A stretch of 64,000 bases of DNA. Origin: Aspidiotus rigidus. Its lineage: Eukaryota; Arthropoda; Insecta; Hemiptera; Diaspididae. The notes under the pieces are model-generated. The model did no database searches. It was not told where the DNA came from and saw nothing but the letters and a program-made list of their open reading frames with translations. The first letter of the stretch is position 1. Each line of letters begins with the position of its first letter. Positions 48,321-60,862 of this stretch are shown one piece after another. Made by a program: the position numbers and the translations under genes. The stretch spans positions 2,792,001-2,856,000 of the forward strand of contig JAVHKY010000071.1 in NCBI GenBank assembly GCA_035079385.1. Direction: 5' to 3'.

Positions 48321-50231
48321 AATTAATGTAAAATTCGTAAATTTAATAATAATCCTGAATAACTTTTGTGTTTTACTGAAAGAATTATAGTCCAGGTGTT
48401 TGAGAATTTTGAGGCAAACTACTTTATTTTGCTTGCAGTATTTTCACGAGATTTTTCTTATTATATTGTTGAGAGGAAATTTTTCATCAAATCGTACTTT
48501 AATTTCATGAAAATACTTCTGTTTGTAGATCTTATACAGATACAGTTTATTTGTAGCTGTGGAATATTTGTAATTTTAGTCCTGAAATAACGTTTGATTT
48601 GTACTGGATACAGTACTGGAGGTATTTGAGAATTCCCAGGCAAACTAATGAGAACATTTTTCATCAAATTGTATCTTAATTTCATGAAATGTTCACCATT
48701 TTTTCTTCATTTACGTTTAAGAAGTGCCTCATAACGCCCTCTTGATAGTGGTAAGAAATGAGTCATATCAAACGTAACCGCGTAAACTACTACGACTGTG
48801 CGTCTAGGTTTAGGTAGGTATGTCCATTTTGCTTCTTTTTGCTTTTTTTTTTTTTCATTCCACACTTAGGGAATATTGATGAGCTATCATCTATCTTGGG
48901 ATCGCATCTGTCTTCTACTTTTTGATTGTAAATGAAGAAAAATCTAATACCTACGCAACACAATTATAAACGGCTATTTCTTGATATTTGTATTGGTATA
49001 TGACTTATCAGCCCTCGCTTTTCTCACGTCGCTAACATCAACTCATCAAGAAATTGCTCATTTCTAACCCTTGTAGCGTAATGTATCATTAGGCTATTTC
49101 TACCTCATTCCTAATTAAGCGCAAAGAAGTAAGATTTTGTGAGGAAACAGATTTATCTGAAGCCATGAGAATTTCAAATCAGAAGCAAAGTACTACCTGC
49201 TCTGATTGGTGTTTGTCAAACATCTTAAATAAAATAGAAAATATGCCCGAGCCCACACTGGAATTTGTATTTGCCTACAAAAAAGTAAGCATTATCCGTC
49301 TTCCTGCTGTGATTATAAGAACTTGGCCGACAAAAAATTTCCCTCTAACAAGTACATAGTTCATTTCACCAAGTTTTGTATCTATTGAAACCTAGGTACT
49401 AAAGACAAACCTTGATACTTCTACTTGATTCTTATTCTTTGAGACGGGTGAGTACTGTCGATACTCGATACTCATCGTTACTCAATAGGGCCACAAATTT
49501 CTCATTTTGTTACAACGGAGTGTGAGACGCTCTCTTTTTCTGTTTTTTCTAGTTGCTGGAAAATTTTATGAATAAAACCATCCGACCTTTATAAAGTAAG
49601 AAAATAAGAAGAAATAAGAAGAGACGGCGCGAAAGTTTTGAAGCAAACACACGAAGTCAGACAAGAAATTTAAGCCAATGTAGGAATTGAAGCAGGCAAT
49701 AGGATGAAAAGAACAAAGTATTATATTTTTTTTCAACTAACAGGAACACATAGTTGAAGAAAAATTATTTTCTATTAAGTATTTTTTATACATTGAAGCC
49801 TCAGAAACAATTATAGAATTAATATCCACAGATAGTTACGGGAGGATTTCATAGAAATGGGTAAAATTTAAATGGTAAGACAAAAAAGAATTAAAAATAG
49901 GCTGCCCGCGTACGGGAAACAAAGAGCGATGATATGAGGATAGGGAAGAGAATTGGAAGGAGTAAAAGACCGGAAATATACAAGTTGGGGTCATGGAGTA
50001 AAGCCGGTACTGTCGAAGTATTGATCAACATTTGGCTCTACTTTAAACTCCAAATATGAGTAATTTTCTAACAGTCGCCTATAGTTTTGTGGGAGGTTTT
50101 TCCAACATGATTTGAGTATTCATAATACAAACGGACAAAGTGACGAGTGGTAATTATAATTATTAGGTACCTCACTCCAGTGAGAAAGATTGTTTTGGGC
50201 TAGATCTAGGTCCTATGAAAGAGTTGGAAAC
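48321..50231. other. Unassigned region with one possible + strand exon
   Basis: At 49119-49288 a frame after a TTCCTAATTAAG acceptor-like site reads RFCEETDLSEAMRISNQKQS, then SNILNKIENMPEPTLEFVFA, and ends AAA/GTAAGC, a good donor. I do not recognise the protein and no partner exon was found. A pair of FISLPGNSQIP-like AATTCCCAGGCAAACTA blocks (48400, 48630) is a local duplication. Nothing else stands out. Confidence 0.3.
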
Positions 50232-50621
50232 CACGGTACACTAAAGAGGTATTGACTATTGACACTTGCCTATGTTCACCATTACTAATGCTGTCACGAG
50301 AAATTATGTACTTGAGTGTTTTGCCACTATGTAGCGCCAATGATCCGTTCCCCGGTTATACATAGAGTCTTATGTAAATTCACCAATTTTAAAAAAATTG
50401 TAGAAGAGTCAGAAATCAACCAAAAAATCTGAAACTTGGTGCAAATAGACAACTCATTATGCTCCACATTGTTCAAAAAAAATTATTCTCATGTGTGAAT
50501 TTCTTAATTTTTAGGGTCGGTCCGCCGCCGCCAGGCCGACCATATTGTAATCACTTTTTTCTTTCTTTCTTTCTTCTTGGAGTAAGTAAAGACGCTGACG
50601 TCACAGCGTGGTAGTCCATAA

Positions 50622-51210
50622 TAGTGATGGGTCACCTCCGGAGGTACAACCGGTACTACTGGTAGTTTGATTGTCGGAGGAAAAACCGATTTTATTGGGG
50701 ACAATTAAAAAAAAAAACGGTAGTTCTGCATTTTTATTAAAATCTTGAGAATTGGTACCTACTTCACTACATATCAATATCAAGGATCTGAAAAACACGG
50801 TCTTTTATTGAAGAGATGAGAATGTTTTTCTCTTAATTGTGTGATTCAAGCATTAGATAATACATCCAGCTCTGCCACTCTTATCGATGAAAAATCGTAG
50901 TCTGAGAAGTGAAGAACTCTGCACTGGACTGCAGATTCATCTTTGTAAGATTTAGTTTAATGCAAAAAAACAAAGAACATTGTCCATCTTTTTTCAACTT
51001 CTGCAGTTTCATTGGTCACCTCTGGAGGTACAACCGTTACTATAGATAGTTTTTTAAATTCCGCGTCAAAATTGCAAAAGCTTCAAATACAACCATGACT
51101 ATCGGTACTACCGGTTGTTTTTGCTGATAACCTCCGGTCTACCGGTAGTGAAGCTTGAAGGACTACCGGTCCACCGGTTGTTTCAAACTACCGGTTTTTA
51201 CCCATCACTA
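50622..51210. mobile_element. hAT-type MITE in the Mutator-like element
   Basis: Ends TAGTGATGGGT and ACCCATCACTA. GTCCATAA (50614-50621) and GTCCACAA (51211-51218) are a 7/8 target duplication. The interior is rich in ACCGGTAGT and CCGGAGG motifs. 589 bp. Confidence 0.88.
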
Positions 51211-51515
51211 GTCCACAACGCAGTAAGTTGTGGGTATTTTTAATGGTACCGTGTCATGACCTGTATCTTGCTTATTTCTTTATGCGTTATTGCATTTTGC
51301 GTTTCAATCATATTCAATGTTCATTGTTTTGTCGTTCTTGATTCTGATGGCGTAATTTTCTGCCGAGAAGAGTTTTGTAGCCTATCTTGTTTTGTGTTGT
51401 TTCTTGTGTCTTTGACTGTTCGCATTGATCAGCTTATTAATAAATTTGATTTCAGGGAATGTTCAAGTTATAAATTTATTTTCCTTTAATAAGTACAAAT
51501 AAAACGAGATTTTTT

Positions 51516-52130
51516 ACAATGCGATGGGAAACTGAAATAAATAATTGGGAATAAAACATAGGGAACAGAATAATTTAAAAGTCGATCATGGATCGCAAAT
51601 GCGGTATCCCGGCTTCGTCATCCGCGACTAAATTTTGAATTTTAATTTACCTATACTTAGTTTTAAGTACTTTGAAGTTGACTACAAAGGTAGTGTAATA
51701 ATTACATCGTTAGGTTTTGAGCAGACAAATGAAGTTTGTGGTAGTTAATAATTCAAGAATTTCAATTCTAGGGCCTACATGATGTTACGATTTGTGTTAC
51801 TTATTATTCTTATCACATAACAAAAATGAAAATTGTTGGAATGGTGTAATATCAGCGTTGTTTGTACTCATCAGTGGTTATACTTCAGGTTATTGCTTAT
51901 TAATTGTTGAGTGTTAGCTTTTACAAATAGAATTAAAAAGATGTGATGTGAATTCTTCAAAAGGCAGCTCAAACAATGTGAATGAAATTGAATTCCAATG
52001 AAAGGGAATGTCTTACAACGCAATGGGAATATGAAATGAATAATTTTATTACAAATAAAAAAGTAGGGAATAGGATGATCAAAAATTGATTGTGAATGTG
52101 ATATCCTAGCTTTGTAATCTTCAATTCAAT
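51516..52130. repeat. Diverged direct duplication, period about 499 bp
   Basis: ACAATGCGATGGGAA at 51516 and ACAACGCAATGGGAA at 52015 begin blocks that share GAATAATTT, GAT.ATGGATCG-like text and AATTTTAATTT. Internal to the Mutator-like element. Confidence 0.6.
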
Positions 52131-52245
52131 TTTAATTTGTACTTGGTTGGGTTTTAGCGCATAAAGATTCTATCATTTCTATTTCCTGCACCTTGTGTGG
52201 ATCTCAATCGATATTTTTCTTATCAGAAATAACTCAGTCATTCAC

Positions 52246-52707
52246 CACGGTATAAGATGAAGAGGTAATGACACAACGCTAAAATTGTGTCCGCAGTTTT
52301 GAAGTTGTACATACAAACTTCCGCTAGGTTTGCAGCGAACACTCGGGCTGTTTCCCTGTTCCTTCTACACCCCACCTGCGCCGAAACGTTACCGTTGGTA
52401 CCATAGTATTGATGAAATTTCCAAGGATTATAAAAAATCCAAGAATTTACTTAGAAGGATGATTCTTTCAAAATTTTATAGAGTAGATTAAATGGTATTT
52501 TTATGCCAAATATGAAATGCATCGGCTGATTCCTAATCCTGCAATAAATTTTTGAAAGTAGCGGCGTTCCCATAAGACTCTGTACATTACCCATCACTTT
52601 CATCACGAGCGCTGCGCTCGGAATGTTCAGAACTACTTCAAAATCACGGACAGCGTTTACCACAGTCAGAATACGTTCGTGTCACTACCTCTTCATCTTA
52701 TACCGTG
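52246..52707. mobile_element. Mutator-like MITE, copy 2
   Basis: Same element as 36762-37223 in the opposite orientation, with CACGGTATAAGATGAAGAGG ends. A 9-bp direct duplication GTCATTCAC flanks it (52237-52245 and 52708-52716). 8-9 bp duplications fit the Mutator superfamily. Confidence 0.9.
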
Positions 52708-53309
52708 GTCATTCACCGACCCTTGTAACACCCCGATCGCGGGGTGCTTGTTTATAACTCTTGTAAATTTGTCAGTACTAGGGGACCTCCGGTAAGGTAA
52801 AAACGCTGGTGGGGTGCGGAAGGCATTCACAACAGCGCAGCAAACGCACCGGAAATATGTATGAACTACATTATTTTGTGTGACAAGAATTTTGTTTAGT
52901 ATCAATACCTCTTTAGTGTACCGTGTTGGAAACCATTTTGAAGTAATTAATCACATAGGATAGATGATGTGATTTATGTCACATTGTGGGTAGTATGTCA
53001 ATTTTGGAGAGCAGAATATGAAAAGAGGTGAAATATTGTCACATCAATTATCTCCCTAATAACATTTATATATGACAGTGGAGCATGGTTACCCAGTAGA
53101 AGATGAGAATTGATGGTTTTAGAGTGACCAGCCCTAAGTCAGTGAGCGGAGATAATCTTTTCATGGTCGGAATTTCTGCTTTAGGAGGACCAGGGATGGG
53201 CTTATGTTTGAAGATTCCGAAGTGTTGTATGGTTGCTCTTCTCATGTGAGTGATACTAAGAAGCTACAATTAAAGATAATAACAGTTTCTAGGTTGTAAG
53301 TAGTTACAA

Positions 53310-53451
53310 TATGTGACCTGCAATGAGAAAAAGATGCTAATTGCCCACTGACAGGAACATCATTTCTCTCTGATTAGATGTCCAATCAGAGAGAAATGGT
53401 GTTCCTGCGCAAATGGGCGATGAGCATCCTTTGGTCATTGCAGGTCACATA
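53310..53451. mobile_element. 142-bp hairpin MITE in Helitron H3
   Basis: TATGTGACCTGCAATGA is mirrored by TCATTGCAGGTCACATA, and the arms continue through AGAGAGAAAT in both orientations. Helitron H1 has AGTAGTTATAAGGTGGGGTC uninterrupted at the homologous site (3745-3764). Confidence 0.88.
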
Positions 53452-54003
53452 TGAAGTCGGTAATTTTAGGTGACAGGGTAAAGTTTTTAGGCGTGCGAGC
53501 AGTTTGATCATACTGAGAATGATATCAACCTAAATCCGGATAAAAGTTTCTGATGATTAGATAAATGATGGAGTATGATGGGAAAGTATAACCTTAAACC
53601 TAATGTGAGAGACATGTATTCAGGGAGAATAGAGGGAGCAATTCCGCAGGGACGTGGACTAAATGAATATATTGTAATGAAGTTTTTAATCAGATTTATA
53701 TTATTCAACCAAAAAAGTTGAATTGAAAGCTGTAATTCAACCAAAAAAGTTGAATTGAAAGCTGTAATGAAAACCAATGGCGTTATTAACAAATTTAAAT
53801 AAGGAATTCACAGAACCTCTTCTATGGGGTGGTTTGATTTCAATATTAAGAATTGAATTCAAAATTGGAGTCCAAAAAATGAATTGGATGTGATACAATT
53901 TCTAAAATTGAGCCAACTAAAGTGGGAGGGACTCGGAAACATTGGAAAAATTAAGACTTCCGAGCTGTATATGATAGACAGGGGTTAGGAAAAATGTTTA
54001 CTA

Positions 54004-54485
54004 CCGTATTTTCCCGGAGATAATACGCACACGTGGATAATACGCAGTAAGAATTTGAAGAAGTGATTTAAGAATTTTTTTTTCTTCACGTATAATACGC
54101 ATTTCAGCGAACAGAAATTAGGTAAATATTGTACTCGTCGCACGGGTGTAGAGGATGAATTAGACATGATAAAAGCGTTGTCGAGCAAGCGTACAATTAT
54201 GAAGACTGATTTGTAAGGAAGAAGTAACAGAGCGATGAGTGACCGTGTTCCTGTGCAGACTTTGACATGTACGCCAATCTTTTTCTGAACCATTGTGTAA
54301 TGAGTAACCAAGTCGATGTCAAGGTACAAGCGCAAACCGGACGCAGGGGAATGATTTTTTTTTTTTCTCATTTCGGTAAAAATAAACTCTCAATTTCACC
54401 AATTTCATTCGCGTATTATACGCACCCCAGATTTGAAAACTTAAAAAATTGAGAAATGGTGCGTATTATCTCCGGGAAAATACGG
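54004..54485. mobile_element. TA-target MITE in Helitron H3
   Basis: TACCGTATTTTCCCGGAGAT and, reverse-complemented, TACCGTATTTTCCCGGAGAT are identical for about 28 bp (through AATACGCAC) and are flanked by TA. H1 and H2 lack the segment between AAAAATGTTT-like text and AAAGGAGTCAG. Internal ATAATACGCA repeats are present. Tc1/mariner/pogo-like by target, not by protein. Confidence 0.88.
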
Positions 54486-55243
54486 TATAAAAGGAGTCAG
54501 ATTTGAAAACATTTCAAATATTGGGAATTGTGAATGACAGAAGAGGATCTTGGATAATATTGAAATACCAGGTGAATTGAAATTTAAAAAATTTTGTACA
54601 CCAAAACTATACAATTGTGACAATAGGGAATCTTGGGAAAATTTTAACGTTTGAGCTATACACAGTGAGAGGGAAATATGGAATTTCAATTTCCGAAATT
54701 TGTATGATAAGAGGAGGAGTTGGAAAAATTTCAACCATTATTCTTGGTAAATGACAAGACACCAAAATTTTCAAGACCCCCCCCCCCCCCATAGAAAAGG
54801 TTCCCAATCAAACCTTAATTTAAACTAGGTAGTTGACTAGATTATAAACTGGAGAAGGACTTAATGGTATCAGGATTTAACAGAAGAATACTTATAGAAT
54901 AGTGAATTACAAAAATACGGACTCGAAGTCAAGAATAACTGTTAGCTAAGGACCTTAAGAAGAAAGAGTAGAAGAGAAAATGGAAAATGCATCAACTAAT
55001 CTTAGAATCAGAACTTATTACTGGAGGATAACGCGTTGAATCAATTATTACAATACGGATAGTTAGAGGAGATCGATGCATAAGACAGAAAAAGAAGGAG
55101 AGTTTGCAAAATACAGGTACACAGAAAAATTGTGGCCCAACACGACAAAACGCACCAGTCTGCCCGAGCAGTTTATCACGTGACATGTGTTTGAAGTTGA
55201 AAATCGTGATATCTAGCGTTTGAGTGTACGAATTTTCGTGAAA

Positions 55244-55614
55244 TGGATTGTGTTATTGTGACGTCATTTTTTTGGCAAGAGTACACATTCTGCATGAAAA
55301 TTTATCCAATGGCAAATTTGCTCCCCATAAGAAAACATGGGAAGCAAATGGATCATATGGTATTAATCAAAAATGAGAAAGAATTGAGGGGAAAAAAGTT
55401 CATTTTCAGAAGTCGATTACTAACACACTAGAAATATAAACTTTTTTCCACAAAATTCGTTTTAATTTTTGATTAATTTCATACTGATCTTTGCACCCTG
55501 TGTATTTCTTACGGGAGCAAATTTCTCGTTGGATAAATTTCTTGCAGAATGAGTACTCTTGCCAAACAAATCGATATCAGTCGATATTTTTGTTATCACA
55601 AATAACACAGTCCA
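55244..55614. mobile_element. TGGACTG-family TIR element, copy B, in Helitron H3
   Basis: TGGATTGTGTTATT at the left is mirrored by AATAACACAGTCCA, with the CCCATAAGAAAACATG and TGTATTTCTTACGGGAG arms. Flanking GTTGGGCC and GTCACGTGATAAAC blocks near 55130-55190 recur inverted at 55650-55705, an outer inverted repeat around the insertion. Confidence 0.82.
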
Positions 55615-56257
55615 TTTAGACACCCCATCACGATTTTTAATTTTAAACACATGTCACGTGATAAACCGCTTGGACAGACTGGTGGGTTTCGTCGCGTTGG
55701 GCCACAATTATCTACAGAATTTCTACTTTTTTTATTATTCTTATTATTATTTTTCAAAATAGAAATATTATCTATATTATTTACCAAGGTTATAAAAATT
55801 ATTCCTGTATTTATATGTTTTCCAAAAAAAATTTGTTTCGTCTTTTGTCAATTATTCATTGACAATTCCTTACTTCTTCTGTTTTGTTATGAGTGAAAGG
55901 AATATGAAGAAATATTTGAAAATTTAGATGACAAAATATCAGAAAATAAAAAGTATATATTTTCTAATTCCGAAAAATAAGGAGAAATGAAATGTCTAAA
56001 TATTGAAACACGTAACAACGTGAGAGGCGCGCCCGTCTTGTTAGTCTTTTACAGTATGTTAATATTTTTCATCAGTTTGGAGGACAAATACCACAAGAGC
56101 ATCAAAGACAAAGATAGTGTAGTGTCACTCTCATTCTATCCAAATACAATATAATAACCGGGTAGCGCTTGCCGGACATATTTTCTTATTTATAGAATAG
56201 TACGTTTGAAGAAACACAATGATTCTACGTGGAACACATTCTGAAACACATTCAAAA

Positions 56258-56680
56258 TGGACTGAATTATCGTAACGTCACAAGCTCCACATCCGTTTAC
56301 CCCAACGTATCCTACAGCCCGTTAAAATTGTCAATTTGAGCCTAAATTACCAACTTGGTTTGTAAACAAAAAAATGCTCCATAAGAAATACACAAGAACG
56401 TTTCAATTTTACGTTCAGATTTGAAAACCAGAAATAAATAAAGAACCGCGGGTACATTTTCAAAAACTCGAGAACTTCCTTCTTCTAAATATAAACACGT
56501 AATTGTTTATGTATTTCTAATTTTTCAATTTGAACGTATGATCGAAACATTCCGGTGTAAATTTTCTTATGAGAATTGATAATGTACGACACAATTGATC
56601 ATATTGAAGGGTTTTTGAAGTGTGTTCACGCGTTGTTGGTAGGGAGTTTACGGTAAGTCACGTCACAATAATTCAGTCCA
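56258..56680. mobile_element. TGGACTG-family TIR element, copy D
   Basis: TGGACTGAATTATCGTAACG at the left, CGTCACAATAATTCAGTCCA at the right, with CATAAGAAATACACAAGAAC inside. 423 bp, more diverged than copies A-C. Confidence 0.78.
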
Positions 56681-58692
56681 ATCCCTGTTTTCCTTGTCAA
56701 AAAATGCGAAACGATGCTAGTGCCAAACTCAACTCGATTTTGTAGTCCCAATGTGACTGTGATTTTGTGTATAGGTATAGTTTGCGTGTAGTGATGCCTT
56801 ATCAACAACCCGAACAACCCCACCATGACTTATTGAGGCACAGTATCCTATCTAAATACATTGAGCGCTTTTGATCACGCTACGCAGCGCTATGTAGCGT
56901 TATGGGATGATGATATTATCTCATAAGTCTTAGATACAAGTTTCCAGTATTATCAAGAGTTTCCAGTGTTATCGTTTGCTTATAGTATATTGTATTGGGA
57001 TTTGAATCTTGGAGTTTCAAAAGTTGGTACCCTGCGTGTTATCGATTACTGAGTGAGTGATCATAAATGATTATTTCACCGTTAGACTATGGAAAAATTT
57101 AATCCTTTTTTAATCAATCAGAACTTCATTTCAAGAGAAAACTTATCCTACATTCTATATCTATTGCACCGTCGTTGAAAAATTGAATTGTAATCAATTT
57201 AACTGCGCAGGACAATTTTCCATCATTTTTAGGTTCATGCTCGATCTAGGAGGCATGAACCACTTCCAATCCTCTTTGTTCACGTGACGTCACTAACTGC
57301 TAACATCGAGCAATTTTGTTGGATAGTGCGCGATATTCTGCGATAGTATCGCAGAATTTTGCGATAGTATCATGCGATGGTGCCTAGAACATTATCGACT
57401 CCCATAAGAATACACAGGGAACATTTCGATCATGTGTTAGTATTTCAAAATGAGAAATAAATAAGGAATTCAACGTTGATAATCAAGATCTGGAAGATCT
57501 CAAGTATTTGAGAATGTATTTTTCGTTTCTCACTTTATTCTTCTATTCAAATATGAGCAAATGATCGAATTCAATTTTTCTTCTTATGGAAAAGTCCGTG
57601 TAAAAAAAGTTTGTTTACTTTCCCTAAGCACCATCGATCACAAATCTCGAAATTATTTTGAATACAACGATGCTGTGACATAGGCGTGAACGAAGAGGAT
57701 AGGGAACGTAAGCGACCGTTTAAGTATCTGATACTATCCCGCAATACGCGAATAAGTGATTCTGATTGGTTTGTTGAAGACTTCCGCTTGGTCTAGAAAT
57801 GTCTGGTTCATAAAATATTGTTTTCTCAAGTAAATTAACATTGGAGCTATTTTGATTTGCGAATAAATCTACAACTGTGCATATTTAACAAAAAAAAAAA
57901 TTATTGAAAGAGAAAGCTAGAACATTGTAGATTATAAATATTACATTTTCAGCTCTTAAATATCTTTATTTTCGATTTACTGAACGATTTTCTGGACCAA
58001 CTTCTTTCCTTATGGAAATTTACATATATTTTGGTTTGTTTTCATATGAACCATGACGCGAGACCCATGCCGCGCATTCCTGACACTTACGTACCCTATC
58101 GCTTTTTCATCAGGTTCAGCCTCACGTTTGTTATATTTTTGTTCTCCGACCTTTTGATTTTGATTTACAATGTACTTGATTGTTTTACCCCAACAAGAAA
58201 ACGAGAAAAGTAATTGTTTTTGCGTTCAAACTTCAAATGTGAACAAGTTGGTGGTTGCTTTTTCTTTCTCTTTCAAGTTTTGCGATTATTGTTCTCGTAA
58301 AGTGCGTACTTCCGCACACGTATCTTTGCGAATCGCGTGTTTGTCATATATCTCATCTCACATTTTTCTGGCGTGCTCGAGTAGCTGCAGTCTGCTGACG
58401 TCGTCTTATGAGATTTCTCGTGTAAAACATTCGGATTGGACATATTGTAGGATCGTTAGCGTCGCCCACGTAAAATACTCAGAAAGTACTGTTTAACAAA
58501 CTGTGATCATGACTTGAAACTAGAGGTGATTTTTTAGTTTTTCTTAAATTTCTCCAAAAATAATGAATTTAGGCGTGTACTTGTAAGGAACAAAATTGAA
58601 GAGCGGAAAATTTTCTTTTTGAGAGATTTTGAAAAATTCAAAAATTTTGCGCGATGCTAGCGCTGCCCGGTCCGAATTGGTGACGGTATTTA
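56681..58692. other. No gene recognised
   Basis: Contains one more diverged core of the TGGACTG family (CTCCCATAAGAATACACAGG near 57400). Frames at 58031-58213 and 58170-58496 are open but give no recognisable protein. Confidence 0.4.
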
Positions 58693-58974
58693 GGGCGAGT
58701 TTTTCAATCGGGTGTTAGTAACACGCTGTTTGCTAATTGACCGTTAGTTCAACTCCCTGTTATGAGTTTTTTAAGTTAACCGGTAACTGAGATGTTAAAT
58801 CCAATTACAACAAATTTGATTGGTTGATTTAAACTCTCAGTTAAAATGCTAACATGCGCTTCATACCTCATATTGATTACTATCAGACATGTTATCTCTT
58901 GAAAAAGAATTTAACTAACAAATAGCGCTAATAATCAGTTATATCGCGTTAACATACAATTGAAAAACCCGCTC
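58693..58974. mobile_element. Short TIR element with TTA target, PIF/Harbinger-like
   Basis: GGGCGAGTTTTTCAATCGG at the left and GAGCGGGTTTTTCAATTG (reverse-complemented right end) are flanked by TTA at 58690-58692 and 58975-58977. 282 bp, internal GTTAAC-type repeats. Confidence 0.75.
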
Positions 58975-59421
58975 TTAGCAGAATAGAAGCTTGAACGGAG
59001 CATTATCTTATTCATCTCTATGTTCAAAGGCGTTTACGTGAGAGGTCGAGATGTTTATATTATTTTGTACTGGCTACTCTGAAGTGTGAAAGAAACAGTG
59101 TCGTTGATTATTATTTTTGCAATTTGCAGTATTTATGTTTAATTGACGTATTCTGTATTGCAGTTGGAGAGCTAGCTAAGAGTGTAAAGCCAAAAGTCCA
59201 AGAAGTTGTGGAAAGAAAGTAAAAGCCTAAAGCACTAGAGACTGAACGATTGTCATTGAAAATAGATAATAGCTAAAAGCCAAAGACTTCTGAGATCTTT
59301 GCATGAACCTCTTCCAGCCTGGTACAGGGTGCTTGTTTGCTCTCCTGAAGTTGACAGTAATTATTTTCCGCTGTTAAAACCATCCACAATCACTCTCTCA
59401 ATATTTCACCCGCGTAGATAA

Positions 59422-60021
59422 TGGACTGAGTTATTGTGACGTCATGACTATCAATAATATCATGGATTGGAAGATTGATTTTGTCCATTTGGCATTTTGC
59501 TCCCGTAGCCATATATACGTGTGGAGCAGAGATCACTATACGCTACCAATTAAATATAAAAAATGATTCGGTTAATTTAAAATATGAACTTTTCTGTGAA
59601 TTTTAACCTCTCATATTGTCAGAAGTATAACATACGTTATCATAAATAGGAGTACCTTTCCTGTTGATTATAACTAAGATGTATATCTCTATTGTTGTAT
59701 TATGTTCTATGCTCTTGAACGTTGTTCTCTCTACCTACTTTTTACTTTTTATAGGAATCACTATTATCTTTGTAATCTGTTCGTTAATTAAAACAACTTA
59801 TACAATATTATTTTATTCAGAGTTATTGTATATTCCGATACATATGAAATTAATACCATGGTCATCTTTGGTCTGCATCCGCATGATTGTATTCCTTATG
59901 GGGAGCAAACCAAATGGACATATTTTCAGCAGAATAGATACTTCTGCTCACTCACACCTATACATCTTGCACTCACGTTCATCATGCATTCATTGTGCGT
60001 TATCACAAATAACAAAGTCCA
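59422..60021. mobile_element. TGGACTG-family TIR element, copy C, 600 bp
   Basis: TGGACTGAGTTATTGTGACG at the left, AATAACAAAGTCCA at the right. Inner blocks TTTTGCTCCCGTAGCC, GGAGCAGAGATCACTA and CCTTATGGGGAGCAAA are family marks. Frames inside are chance. Confidence 0.82.
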
Positions 60022-60236
60022 TTTTGCAGCGCCATCTAGTACAGGTTTAAATACCCCCCTCGTTGCCTTTGGTACGTGAAAGCACGAACCTCTGGCACAA
60101 AGCACGAACCAAGGTGTTTGAAAAGAGGTGTGCTCAGTTCGATTGTAAACAAAACGCAACCCGCATGCACATTTAAAAATACATGAGCCGCGGAACCGGA
60201 TGACGTCACCCGGTTCTGTTTTTACATTGTTTTAAC

Positions 60237-60383
60237 CAGGGTTGCGATGTTTTAAGCAAACGATGTTTAAAACGTGTTCAAAACATGTTTAAAACAGCGA
60301 AAATCGAGAAATTTACATTGGCTCTTATGAGAATGTTTTAGACGTGTTTTAAAAAAAAAAAAAACTTTTTTTTTGCAACCCTG
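60237..60383. mobile_element. 147-bp hAT MITE with perfect 8-bp target duplication
   Basis: Ends CAGGGTTGC and GCAACCCTG; GTTTTAAC at 60229-60236 and 60384-60391 is identical. Internal GTTTAAAAC-type repeats. Confidence 0.93.
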
Positions 60384-60388
60384 GTTTT

Positions 60389-60525
60389 AACTGCCGTGCA
60401 AATAAAGTTTGACAAACGTGCAGTGTCTACAATAAGGAAGAATGGTCCTACATCACTCGTGTTTCAACAACCTTTTTGCGGAATTCAAACCTGCACGTTC
60501 ATCAAACATTATTTGCACGGCAGTT
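60389..60525. mobile_element. Foldback element, 137 bp
   Basis: AACTGCCGTGCAAATAAAGT is mirrored by ATTATTTGCACGGCAGTT. The inner pair ACGTGCAG and CTGCACGT continues the stem. It directly abuts the hAT MITE. Confidence 0.82.
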
Positions 60526-60862
60526 AAGTGGAGATCAGCTGATGTAGCGCCTTGTTGCTAATACATTGAACTAAGGAACTAATTGAATTGAGCACACCTC
60601 TGTTCAAACACCTTGGGCCGCACGAACCCACTGAACTCTATAAAACGACTGGAATGTGCCCGCTCGCTTGTAACACGAGCTACGCTGTTGAACAGTGAGG
60701 GGGAATAACTGTGGGTAGAAAAATATTCTCTATCCTTATCTTGCTACCGTGAAGCGTGTTGTTAGGGTTGTTAGATACCGGCGGAATTATTTTCTTTTGG
60801 ATCTGTTCGATTATTTTATACTTTCCCGTGGAATTTTTATTTTTAAATTTATTTGTTCGACT

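Larger units (their letters stand above)
50232..52925. mobile_element. Mutator-like TIR element, 2.7 kb, with nested MITEs
   Basis: CACGGTACACTAAAGAGGTA at the left is mirrored at the right. TTGGAAAC occurs on both sides (50224-50231 and 52926-52933), an 8-bp duplication. Parts match a shorter relative at 63267-63703. No transposase was recognised. It holds a hAT MITE and a smaller CACGG-type MITE. Confidence 0.85.
53205..56044 (+). mobile_element. Non-autonomous Helitron (H3) with three nested MITEs
   Basis: Body colinear with H1. The right end GAGGCGCGCCCGTCTTGTTAG, then T, resembles the other ends but reads TTAG instead of CTAG at 56041-56044, so the terminus is mutated. The left limit is only the start of similarity to 3655. 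No coding. Confidence 0.65.
60109..60616. mobile_element. TIR element holding two nested short elements
   Basis: CCAAGGTGTTTGAAAAGAGG, then TGTGCTCA, is mirrored by TGAGCACACCTCTGTTCAAA, then CACCTTGG. No clear target duplication. A hAT MITE and a foldback sit inside. Confidence 0.75.
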
